Assembly (NCBI RefSeq): GCF_001556045.1
Contig: NZ_LSIC01000094.1
Coordinates: forward strand, 1-64,000
From: Bradyrhizobium sp. CCH5-F6
Lineage (GTDB): Bacteria > Pseudomonadota > Alphaproteobacteria > Rhizobiales > Xanthobacteraceae
Direction: 5' to 3'
Length of the DNA stretch: 64,000 nt
In this document: piece after piece, positions 45,889 through 53,672 of the stretch
Numbering within the stretch: position 1 is the stretch's first letter
Layout: each line of letters begins with the position of its first letter
Position numbers and translations under genes: made by a program
The notes under the pieces: model-generated
The model's input: the letters and a program-made list of their open reading frames with translations, nothing else
Told to the model about the DNA's origin: nothing
Database searches by the model: none

Positions 45889-47274
45889 GTGAAATCCAAG
45901 GTTATTGGCGCAGTATCATTGGCGGTCGCTGCGGTCGGGCTTTTTGCCGCCACTGCACCCGCTTTTGCGCAACAGAAGACGATTACGGTCTGGTGGGGCA
46001 AGGGCTTCTATCGGTCCGAAGACGACGCGCTGATCGAGACGATCAAGAAATTCGAAGCCAAGACCGGCATCAAGGTCGAATTGTCGCAATACGCGATCCA
46101 GGACATGATTCCGAAGACGGTCGCGGCGCTCGATGCCGGCACCGTTCCCGACGTCGCCTATTCCGACTCCTATGACGTGCAGGCTCAGGGCAAGTGGGCC
46201 TATGAAGGCAAGCTCGAGGACCTCTCGGATGTCATGAATCCGATCAAGGACCGGTTCGTGCAGAACACGCTCGATGCATCGATCCTCTACAACGACGTCG
46301 CCAAGAAGAAGGCCTATTACGGCTTTCCGCTGAAGCAGCAGAGCATGCACGTCCAGATCTGGAACGACATGCTGGAGAAGGCCGGCTTCAAGGTGAGCGA
46401 CATCCCGAACGACTGGACGGGCTACTGGACGTTCTGGTGCGACAAGGTGCAGCCGGCGATCCGCAAGGCGACCGGCCAGCGCATCTACGCCGTCGGCCAG
46501 CCGATGGGCGTGGAATCCACCGACTCCTTCCAGTCATTCTACACCTTCATGGACGCCTATCACGTCAAGCTGGTCGACGACGACGGCAAGCTGCTGGTCG
46601 ACGACCCGAAGGTGCGCGACGGGCTGATCAAGGCGATGAAGGACTATACCGACACCTACATCAAGGGCTGCACGCCGCCCTCCTCGACCACCTGGAAGGA
46701 TCCGGACAACAACGTCGCGTTCCACAACAAGACCATCGTGATGACCCACAACTTCACGATCTCCATCGCGGCGAAGTGGTTCGAGGACTCGCAGAACCAT
46801 GCGCTCACCCAGGAGCAGCGCGACGCCGGCAAGAAGGCCTATGAGCAGGACATCATCACGGCGTCCTTTCCCAAGGCGCCCGATGGTTCGACCATCAAGT
46901 ACCGCTCCGACGTCAAGACCGGGCTGGTGTTCACCGCGGCGAAGAACAAGGCCGAGGCCAAGCAGTTCATCAGCTTCCTGCTCCAGGAGGAGAACGTCCG
47001 TCCCTACATCGAGGGCGCGCTCGGACGCTGGTTCCCGGTGACCAAGGAAAGCCAGGAAAGCCCGTTCTGGCAGGCTGACAAGCACCGCAAGGCCGTCTAC
47101 GCGCAGTTCAAGGGCGGCACCTCGGCGTTCGACTTCACCAAGAACTGGAAGTTCACGATTCTCAACAACGAGAATGTGTGGGCGAAGGCGATGAACCGCG
47201 TCGTCAGCGAGAAGGTTCCGGTCGACAAGGCCGTCGACGAGCTGATCGCCCGCATCAAGCAGGTCGCCGGTTAA
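45889..47274 (+). CDS. ABC transporter extracellular binding protein, sugar family
   Basis: A 461-residue family-1 binding protein; the GTG at 45889 follows GAGGGAG with good spacing. A Sec signal (VIGAVSLAVAAVGLFAATAPAFA) precedes a mature start TITVWWGKGFYRSEDDALIETIKKFE. Typical lobes follow, including DVAYSDSYDVQAQGKWAYEGKLEDL. It feeds the two permeases downstream. An intercistronic hairpin at 47286-47310 should raise its level relative to the permeases. The substrate is probably a carbohydrate or polyol by family; no ATPase is nearby. Confidence 0.92.
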   Translation: MKSKVIGAVSLAVAAVGLFAATAPAFAQQKTITVWWGKGFYRSEDDALIETIKKFEAKTGIKVELSQYAIQDMIPKTVAALDAGTVPDVAYSDSYDVQAQGKWAYEGKLEDLSDVMNPIKDRFVQNTLDASILYNDVAKKKAYYGFPLKQQSMHVQIWNDMLEKAGFKVSDIPNDWTGYWTFWCDKVQPAIRKATGQRIYAVGQPMGVESTDSFQSFYTFMDAYHVKLVDDDGKLLVDDPKVRDGLIKAMKDYTDTYIKGCTPPSSTTWKDPDNNVAFHNKTIVMTHNFTISIAAKWFEDSQNHALTQEQRDAGKKAYEQDIITASFPKAPDGSTIKYRSDVKTGLVFTAAKNKAEAKQFISFLLQEENVRPYIEGALGRWFPVTKESQESPFWQADKHRKAVYAQFKGGTSAFDFTKNWKFTILNNENVWAKAMNRVVSEKVPVDKAVDELIARIKQVAG

Positions 47275-47285
47275 ATCAACCTCCC

Positions 47286-47310
47286 CTCTCCCCGCACCGC
47301 GGGGAGAGGT
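47286..47310 (+). repeat. perfect intercistronic hairpin after the binding-protein gene
   Basis: CCTCTCCCCGC (47286-47296) pairs with GCGGGGAGAGG (47300-47310) over a three-base loop. A second smaller stem (GCCGCG / CGCGGC, near 47327-47341) follows, and a short T/C-rich tract comes after it. Such elements often protect the upstream message, which fits the high demand for the binding protein. Confidence 0.6.
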
Positions 47311-47369
47311 GTAAGAACAACACCGGCCGCGTTTCGCGGCCGGCTTCTCTTTGGAAGAGTCCGAAAAGA

Positions 47370-48242
47370 ATGGCGATCACGCTCTCTGGCGATCAGGCAA
47401 TCCCCGGCCCGCCCCTGTCTTCGCGGCTGACCCCGCCGCAGGTCTGGGGCATCATCTTGCTCGCGCCCTATCTGCTCGTTTTCCTCGCCTTCGTCGTCTA
47501 TCCCGTTTGCTACGGGCTGTGGCTGGCGCGCGCCCCATCGAACTATGTGGCGCTCTACAATGATCCGATCTTCGCGCGCGCCGCGATCAACACGCTGATC
47601 TTCCTGGTCATCGGCATCAACATCAAGATGTTGATCGCGCTGTTCCTGTCCGGCTTCTTCGCCCAGCAGCGCACCTGGATCAAATGGCTCTCGGTGATCT
47701 TCATCCTGCCCTGGGCGGTGCCGTCGATCCCGACCATCCTGTCGGTACGCTTCATGCTCAATCCCGAATGGGGCATGATCAACCACTACATCTTCTCCCT
47801 GACCGGCGATGACGGCCCGAACTGGCTGAACGACCCGACCGTGGCGCTGACCATGGCGATCGCCGTGCACATCTGGAAGTCGCTGCCGTTCTGGACGCTG
47901 ATCCTGATCACCGGGCGCCTCGCGATCTCGCACGACCTGTTCGAGGCCGCCGAGGTCGACGGCGCGAGCTGGTGGCAGAAATTCCGCTACATCACCTGGC
48001 CGTCGATGCAGACGCTCTACGTCACCTGCACCCTGCTCTCGATGATCTGGACGCTGGGCGATTTCAACAGCGTCTACCTGCTCACCGGCGGCGGCCCGGC
48101 CGACCTCACGCACGTGCTGGCGACGCTCGGCATCCGCTATCTCCGGCTCGACCAGCTCTCGCTGGCCATGGCATCGATCGTCTGCGCGATGCCGTTCGTC
48201 CTGCCGCTCGTGTACTTCATGATGAAACGGTTGTCGCGATGA
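47370..48242 (+). CDS. sugar-type ABC transporter permease (MalF-like)
   Basis: A 290-residue permease from the ATG at 47370. It has six helices and the coupling loop FEAAEVDGASWWQKFRYITWPSMQTL near residues 190-215. It overlaps the next permease by ATGA. Together with the binding protein upstream it makes an importer set lacking an ATPase. It differs substantially in sequence from the MalF-like permease at 16197, so the two systems are separate. Confidence 0.92.
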   Translation: MAITLSGDQAIPGPPLSSRLTPPQVWGIILLAPYLLVFLAFVVYPVCYGLWLARAPSNYVALYNDPIFARAAINTLIFLVIGINIKMLIALFLSGFFAQQRTWIKWLSVIFILPWAVPSIPTILSVRFMLNPEWGMINHYIFSLTGDDGPNWLNDPTVALTMAIAVHIWKSLPFWTLILITGRLAISHDLFEAAEVDGASWWQKFRYITWPSMQTLYVTCTLLSMIWTLGDFNSVYLLTGGGPADLTHVLATLGIRYLRLDQLSLAMASIVCAMPFVLPLVYFMMKRLSR

Positions 48243-49267
48243 AGCTCCCCGGCCTAAGAGAGTTTTCCTGGCGCGACGTCGGAACCGAAGCGCGGCTGCT
48301 GCTGATCGGAATTCCCGTCTTCCTGTGGACGATGATCCCGATCTATCACATGTTCCTGTTCGCGATCTCCCCGAAGGAGGACGCGTTCTCGGGCAAGCTG
48401 TGGCCGGATCACCCGACGCTGCACAATTTCGAGATCGTCTTCAAACAGCAGCATTACTTCCTGCGCGACTTCTACATCCAGTTCTGGAATTCGACCGTGA
48501 TCGCGGTCTCCGTCGGCGTGCTGACACTGTTCATCGCGACCGCGGCGGCGTTCTCGATCTCGCGGCTGAAGGTGCCGGGCGGACGCACCGTGTTGAACCT
48601 CGCGCTCTTCACTTACTTCATCCCCGCGGCGTTCCTCGCCGTGCCGATGTACCGCACCATGGGCAATTACGGCCTGCTCAACAATCACTGGTCGCTGATC
48701 CTGGCCATGGTGACGATCGCGAGCCCCTACGCGATCTGGGTGCTCAAGCAGGCCTCCGACAAGCTGCCGGTCGAGCTGGACGAGGCCGCCGTGATGGACG
48801 GCGCGACCACGCTGCAGATCTTCCGCCTGGTCTACCTGCCGCTGATGATGCCGTCGCTGGTCGCGATCGGCACCTATGCGGTGCTGCTGGCCTGGAACGA
48901 ATATCTCTACGCGTTCCTGCTGCTCTCGAACGACCGCGAGATCACCCTCCCCGTCGCGCTCGGCAACTTCCTCGCCGCCGACGATTCGCCGTGGGAGCTG
49001 CTCATGACGACCGGCTTCATCTACGCGCTGCCGCTACATGGTGGGCGGGCTGACGGCGGGTGCGGTGAAGTCGTAGCCGCCTCTCGTCATTGCGAGCAGA
49101 GCGAAGCAATCCAGAGTGTTTCAGCTGCGAAAGCCTGGATTGCTTCGTCGCTCCAGCGCAAAATTGCTTCGCAATTTTGTCGCGGGCTCCTCGCAATGAC
49201 CGGGCCTACAACGGCGCGGCGCTCTCGCCCTGCGAGCTCGACAATTTCGAGGCGAGCGAGGCGATGA
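48239..49267 (+). pseudogene. sugar-type ABC transporter permease (MalG-like), frameshifted at the C-terminus
   Basis: The frame begins normally at an ATG overlapping the previous stop and carries the coupling loop ELDEAAVMDGATTLQIFRLVYLPLMMPS. After FIYALP (ending at 49033) the frame changes. The expected ending YMVGGLTAGAVKS-stop is still encoded, one base out of frame, at 49035-49076. Judged by the intact paralog at 17146, about 10 residues of the last helix (roughly 32 bases) are missing. The read-through runs 78 codons through a palindromic repeat and into the 3' end of the convergent potC. It may be non-functional, altered, or a sequencing error. Confidence 0.8.
49085..49201. repeat. 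composite palindromic repeat, GAAGCAATCC family, second copy
   Basis: Starting CGTCATTGCGAG and ending CTCGCAATGAC, this unit closely matches the composite at 16045-16163, including the inserted CAAAATTGC..GCAATTTTG hairpin. It lies between the convergent permease and potC genes and forms part of the read-through frame of the former. Confidence 0.8.
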
Positions 49268-50033
49268 CGATGACAACCGCGATCACGGCGATCACCAGCG
49301 TGCAGATCGCGTTGATCTCGGGCTTCACCCCGAGCCGCACCTCCGAATAGATCCGGATCGGCAGCGTTGCCGAGCCGGGGCCCGTGGTGAAGCTCGCGAT
49401 CACGAGATCGTCCAGCGACAGCGTGAACGCGAGCATCCAGCCGGCGACGATCGCCGGCGCGATCAGCGGCAACGTGACGGACACGAACGCGCGGACAGGA
49501 TCACAGCCGAGGTCCATCGCCGCCTCCTCCAGTGAGCGATCGAGCGAGCCGAGGCGGGACTGCACCACCACTGCGACGAAGCACATCGTCAGCGTGGTGT
49601 GGGCGATCGTCACCGTCCAGAAGCCGCGCTCGGCGTTCAGCGCAACGAACAGCAGCAGCAGCGACAATCCGGTGATCACCTCCGGCATCACCAGCGGCGC
49701 ATAGAGCATGCCGGAGAACAGCGTGCGGCCGCGGAACCGCTCGCCGCGCGACAGCGCGACGGCGGCGAGCGTGCCCAGCAGCGTCGCGATGCTCGCGGAG
49801 AAAACCGCGACCCGCAGGCTCATCCAGGCCGCGTCGATCATGGCGCGGTCGTTGAAGAACTCGTGGTACCAGCGCAGCGACCAGCCGCCCCACACCGTCA
49901 CCAGCCGCGAGTCGTTGAAGGAATAGATGACGAGGATCAGGATCGGCAAATAGAGGAATGCCAGCCCCAGCGCCAGCGAGACAATGTTGAAGCGGGACAG
50001 GCGGGAGACCTTGCGCATCGCCTCACCGCCCAT
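49206..50033 (-). CDS. potC: spermidine/putrescine-type ABC permease (PotC/PotI-like)
   Basis: A 275-residue permease with six helices and the loop EEAAMDLGCDPVRAFVSVTLPLIAP. The pattern FLYLPILILVIYSFNDSRLVTVWGGWSLRWY at the N-terminus is typical of PotC. An ATG at 50018, just after the potB stop, is an alternative start. It completes PotA-B-C on the minus strand, transcribed from 52106 downward. No PotD/PotF binding protein is adjacent. Confidence 0.92.
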   Translation of the reverse strand: MGGEAMRKVSRLSRFNIVSLALGLAFLYLPILILVIYSFNDSRLVTVWGGWSLRWYHEFFNDRAMIDAAWMSLRVAVFSASIATLLGTLAAVALSRGERFRGRTLFSGMLYAPLVMPEVITGLSLLLLFVALNAERGFWTVTIAHTTLTMCFVAVVVQSRLGSLDRSLEEAAMDLGCDPVRAFVSVTLPLIAPAIVAGWMLAFTLSLDDLVIASFTTGPGSATLPIRIYSEVRLGVKPEINAICTLVIAVIAVVIVIASLASKLSSSQGESAAPL

Positions 50034-50937
50034 GTTCGAGCTGCCGCTTCTGGAGCCGCTCGTACAGCAGCAGCGGCACCAGCAGCACCATCAGCAACAC
50101 GATGGCGGCCGCGGACGCAACCGGCCAGTCCTTGTTCGTGAAGAATTCGAGCCACAGGGTCTGGCCGATCATCAGCGCGTTGGAGCCGGCCAGGAGATCC
50201 GGGATGACGAACTCTCCGACGATGGGGATGAAGCACAGCAGCACGCCCGCGCCGACACCGGGCAGCGACAGCGGAAAAGTCACGAGCCAGAACACCTGCC
50301 AGGGCGGCGCGCCGAGATCGGAGGCAGCCTCCTCCAGCGCCGGCTCCATCTTGGCGAGCGTGGCATAGAGCGGCAGGATCATGAACGGCAAATAGGAGTA
50401 GACGATGCCGATATACATCGCGGTGTCGGTGGAGAGCCACACCACGGGCTGGCTGACCAGATGCAGCGCCAGCAGGATCTGGTTGAGCAGGCCGTCATGC
50501 TGGAGGATGTTGATCCAGGCATAGATGCGGATCAGGAACGAGGTCCAGAACGGCACGATCACCAGCACCATCGCCACCGCCTGCCAGCGCTTCGGCAGCC
50601 GCGCCATGCCATAGGCGATGGGGTAGCCGATCAGCAGCAACAGGGCAGTCGCCGTGACGGCGACGGTGAGGCTGCGGACATAGGCGAACACATAGAGGTC
50701 GTCGGAGACCAGCAGCTTGAAATTGTCGACCGAGAGCGCGGCAAAGGCGCCCTTGAGCGCGTCCCATCCCGCCGTCAGGTCGAATACCGGCTCGTAGGGC
50801 GGCTGTGCGATCGCCGTCTGCGAGAGGCTGATCTTCAGCACGAAGGCGAACGGCACCAGGAAGAACAGCACCATCCAGACATAGGGTGCGATCACGGCGA
50901 AGCGCGCCGGTCGCGCGAAGATGCGGCGCGAGCTCAT
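50023..50937 (-). CDS. potB: spermidine/putrescine-type ABC permease (PotB/PotH-like)
   Basis: About 304 residues from the ATG at 50935-50937, which overlaps the potA stop (ATGA); an upstream TTG at 50955 is less likely. Six helices, with the coupling loop EEAASDLGAPPWQVFWLVTFPLSLPG and IPIVGEFVIPDLLAGSNALMIGQTLW, which is characteristic of PotB/PotH. It pairs with the PotC-like permease downstream. Confidence 0.92.
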   Translation of the reverse strand: MSSRRIFARPARFAVIAPYVWMVLFFLVPFAFVLKISLSQTAIAQPPYEPVFDLTAGWDALKGAFAALSVDNFKLLVSDDLYVFAYVRSLTVAVTATALLLLIGYPIAYGMARLPKRWQAVAMVLVIVPFWTSFLIRIYAWINILQHDGLLNQILLALHLVSQPVVWLSTDTAMYIGIVYSYLPFMILPLYATLAKMEPALEEAASDLGAPPWQVFWLVTFPLSLPGVGAGVLLCFIPIVGEFVIPDLLAGSNALMIGQTLWLEFFTNKDWPVASAAAIVLLMVLLVPLLLYERLQKRQLEHGR

Positions 50938-52106
50938 GACAGCAGCACCACGCAATCGTCGGGCGTGAACCAGGCGACGACATGCTGGTTCAGGCTGTAG
51001 GCATCGACGTCGAGGCGCGCGCTGTTGGCGACCGACGCCTGCACCGTCCCACCGGTGTCGAGCTTCACCTTATAGGTCGTGGTGCCGCCGAGATAGCAGA
51101 TGTCGGCGATGACGCCGTCCAGCCGGTTGATCGCCGTTTCGTGACCGGCCTCGCTGACGGGACCGCGGCGTGACAACTTGATCTTCTCGGGACGGATCGC
51201 CACCGACAATTTCCCGGCGCCGACCGGTTCGCGCGGCTCGGCCACCACCAGCGCACCCGCATCACGCGTGCCAATCACCAGACGATGACCGTCGCGCAAT
51301 TTGGACTCGCCGTCGAACAGATTGATGTCCCCGACGAATTCCGCGATCCAGCGCGAGCGCGGCGCCTCATAGAGTTCGCGAGGACTGGCGACCTGGGCGA
51401 GCTTGCCAGCCTTCATCACGCCGATCCGGCTCGCCATCGTCATCGCCTCCTCCTGGTCGTGCGTGACGATGATGAAGGTCATGCCCAGCCGCCGCTGCAG
51501 CTCCATCAGCTCGCCTTGCGTGCTCTCGCGCAGCTTCTTGTCGAGGGCTGCGAGCGGCTCGTCGAGCAGCAGCAATTGCGGCCGGCGCGCCAGCGCGCGG
51601 GCCAGCGCCACGCGCTGGCGCTGGCCGCCCGAGAGCTGGTCAGGCTTGCGCTTCTCCAGCCCTTCGAGCTTCACCAGCGCAACCATCTCGGCCACGCGGG
51701 TGGCGATGTCGGCGCGCGGCATGCCGGCGCGCTTCAAGCCAAAGGCGATGTTGTCGCGCACCGACAGATGCGGGAACAGCGCATAGTTCTGGAACATCAT
51801 GTTGATCGGCCGCTCGTGCGGCAGCGCCTGCGCGATGTCCTTGCCGCCGAGCAGGATGCGCCCCTCGTCCGGCGCCTCGAAGCCGGCGAGCATGCGCAAA
51901 AGCGTGGTCTTGCCGCAGCCGCTCGGGCCGAGCAGCGCGAAGAACTCGCCGGCCTTGATGTCGAGCGACACGCCGTCCACCGCGCGGAACGTCCCGAAGG
52001 TCTTGGCGACGCTCTCGATGCGCAGCAGCGGCTGGCCGGGCCCAGGATATGCATCTCCGTCAGCTGCATTGGCCGCGGCGTCCGTTCTGGGCAACTCGTC
52101 CGTCAT
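50934..52106 (-). CDS. potA: polyamine-type ABC ATPase (PotA/PotG-like)
   Basis: About 390 residues from the ATG at 52104-52106, with GCAGGGAAC just upstream; a TTG twelve bases earlier is possible. Walker A GPSGCGKTT, signature LSGGQRQRVALARAL, Walker B LLLLDEPLAALD and the THDQEEAM switch are present. A C-terminal TOBE domain (about 290-385) follows. It powers the two permeases encoded after it. A binding protein must come from elsewhere, or this ATPase could serve the orphan sugar permeases too, which is only a guess. Confidence 0.93.
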   Translation of the reverse strand: MTDELPRTDAAANAADGDAYPGPGQPLLRIESVAKTFGTFRAVDGVSLDIKAGEFFALLGPSGCGKTTLLRMLAGFEAPDEGRILLGGKDIAQALPHERPINMMFQNYALFPHLSVRDNIAFGLKRAGMPRADIATRVAEMVALVKLEGLEKRKPDQLSGGQRQRVALARALARRPQLLLLDEPLAALDKKLRESTQGELMELQRRLGMTFIIVTHDQEEAMTMASRIGVMKAGKLAQVASPRELYEAPRSRWIAEFVGDINLFDGESKLRDGHRLVIGTRDAGALVVAEPREPVGAGKLSVAIRPEKIKLSRRGPVSEAGHETAINRLDGVIADICYLGGTTTYKVKLDTGGTVQASVANSARLDVDAYSLNQHVVAWFTPDDCVVLLS

Positions 52107-52167
52107 GTTCCCTGCCAACCCCGATTCCGCCGCACGCTAGCGGCCGATCGTCTCCAGCTCAACCGGT

Positions 52168-53637
52168 TCAGGATGAATCGTTCACACCCGCCATGAATAC
52201 GGCCAGCGCGTCACGGTCGGCTACAGGCATAGTCAGGCCAAGCTTGGAGCGGCGCCACAGGATATCTTCGGGAAAGCGGGCCCATTCGCGTGCCATGAGA
52301 TAGCGCACTTCGGCGCCGGTCAGCTCGGCGCCGAAGACGGGTCCAAGCTCCTCGCGGGTCCTGGCATTGCCCAGCACGGCCGATAGCCGCGAGCCGTAGG
52401 CCGCGACGAGACGCAAGGCCTCCGGCTCCGAGAGAAAGGGCCAGCGCTCGCGTGCGAGGTCCACCTCGGTGTCGAAACGATCCCAGGCGAAGTCTCCGCC
52501 GGGCAGCGCGGCGACGGCAGTCCAGGGCGGCGACATCGGATAGAACGGCGCCAACTTCGTTACCGCCCGCTCCGCGCGCAGGCGCGACGTCGTGACGTCG
52601 CCGCCGAACATGGTGACCAGCGGCGCCTTGCGCCGGCGCGCATGAAACAGTGTCGTGCCGTCGCGTCCTCGCGTGGACGCCAGCGTCAGGTTGACGCCGG
52701 AGACGGTGCGGACCACGTCGGTCGGGCCGATCCGCTCGCGAAAATAGCGACTGGCCGCTTCGCAGAGATAGCTGACGTCGGCGCCAGAGATCGCCACGAT
52801 CGCGGGATCGCCGGTAAATTCATGCGTGACCGTGCCGATCAGCGTGAACTCCCGCTCGAACGGGCTTGCGAAGATCAGACGTCCGTCGCTGTTCTGGAAG
52901 ACGTAGACGTTGTCTGAATCGAACAGCCGCGGCACGACGATCTGGCTCATCTGCGTGGCCGCCATGGGGGCCTGCCGATGCCGCAGCACGGTGTCCGCGA
53001 CCATCGACGTCCAGGCTCCGGTGGCGTTGGCGAGGGCCCGCGCCGTGATCGTGCGGCGGTGGCCACGATCGACCACCGCGAGCCGCCAGGTATCGGTTCG
53101 ATCGACGCGGACACAGCGCGCTCCGGTCCGGATCGCCGCGCCACGTTCGGCGGCATCGAGCGCCGTCAGCACCACAAGGCGGGAATCGTCGACGACGCAG
53201 TCCCAATATGCGAACGCCAGTCCTAACGGACGCTTCAATGCGTTGCCGACCGGATGATGCGTGATGTCGAGCGTCGTTGCGCCGGGCAGGCCGCTGCGGC
53301 TGGAGAGGCTGTCGTAAAGGAACAGGCCGGCACGCAGCAGCCATGGCGGACGCTCATCGGCATGCGCGGGGATGACGAATTGCATCGGCCGGACCAGATG
53401 CGGCGCGATCCGAAGCCAGGTCGGGCGCTCGGTCAGAGCCCGACGCACCCGCCGGAAACCGCGGCGCTCCAGCACCGAGAGATCGCCGTGGATCAGCCGC
53501 GGTGTCGCAGATGATGCCGCGCCGCCGAGATCGCCCTGCTCGAACAGGATGACCCGCAGGCCCCGGCCCGCCGCATCGCGGGCGAGGCTGACGCCGTTCA
53601 GGCCGCCGCCGATGATCGCGAGGTCGTAATCCGCCAT
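52168..53637 (-). CDS. glpD: glycerol-3-phosphate dehydrogenase, FAD-dependent
   Basis: About 489 residues from the ATG at 53635-53637 (MADYDLAIIGGG); two in-frame starts upstream overlap the previous gene. The FAD loop GGGLNGVSLARDAAGRG is at the N-terminus and GDLGGAASSATPRLIHG follows. It has the C-terminal helical DAO domain (TELGAELTGAEVRYLMAREWARFPEDILWRRSK-like). It oxidises glycerol 3-phosphate to dihydroxyacetone phosphate at the inner membrane and passes electrons to the quinone pool. No glpK or glpF adjoins it, though aqpZ lies in the window. Confidence 0.93.
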   Translation of the reverse strand: MADYDLAIIGGGLNGVSLARDAAGRGLRVILFEQGDLGGAASSATPRLIHGDLSVLERRGFRRVRRALTERPTWLRIAPHLVRPMQFVIPAHADERPPWLLRAGLFLYDSLSSRSGLPGATTLDITHHPVGNALKRPLGLAFAYWDCVVDDSRLVVLTALDAAERGAAIRTGARCVRVDRTDTWRLAVVDRGHRRTITARALANATGAWTSMVADTVLRHRQAPMAATQMSQIVVPRLFDSDNVYVFQNSDGRLIFASPFEREFTLIGTVTHEFTGDPAIVAISGADVSYLCEAASRYFRERIGPTDVVRTVSGVNLTLASTRGRDGTTLFHARRRKAPLVTMFGGDVTTSRLRAERAVTKLAPFYPMSPPWTAVAALPGGDFAWDRFDTEVDLARERWPFLSEPEALRLVAAYGSRLSAVLGNARTREELGPVFGAELTGAEVRYLMAREWARFPEDILWRRSKLGLTMPVADRDALAVFMAGVNDSS

Positions 53638-53672
53638 GAGGCCATCGAGAAGGAGCAAAGCGCTCCTCATCA

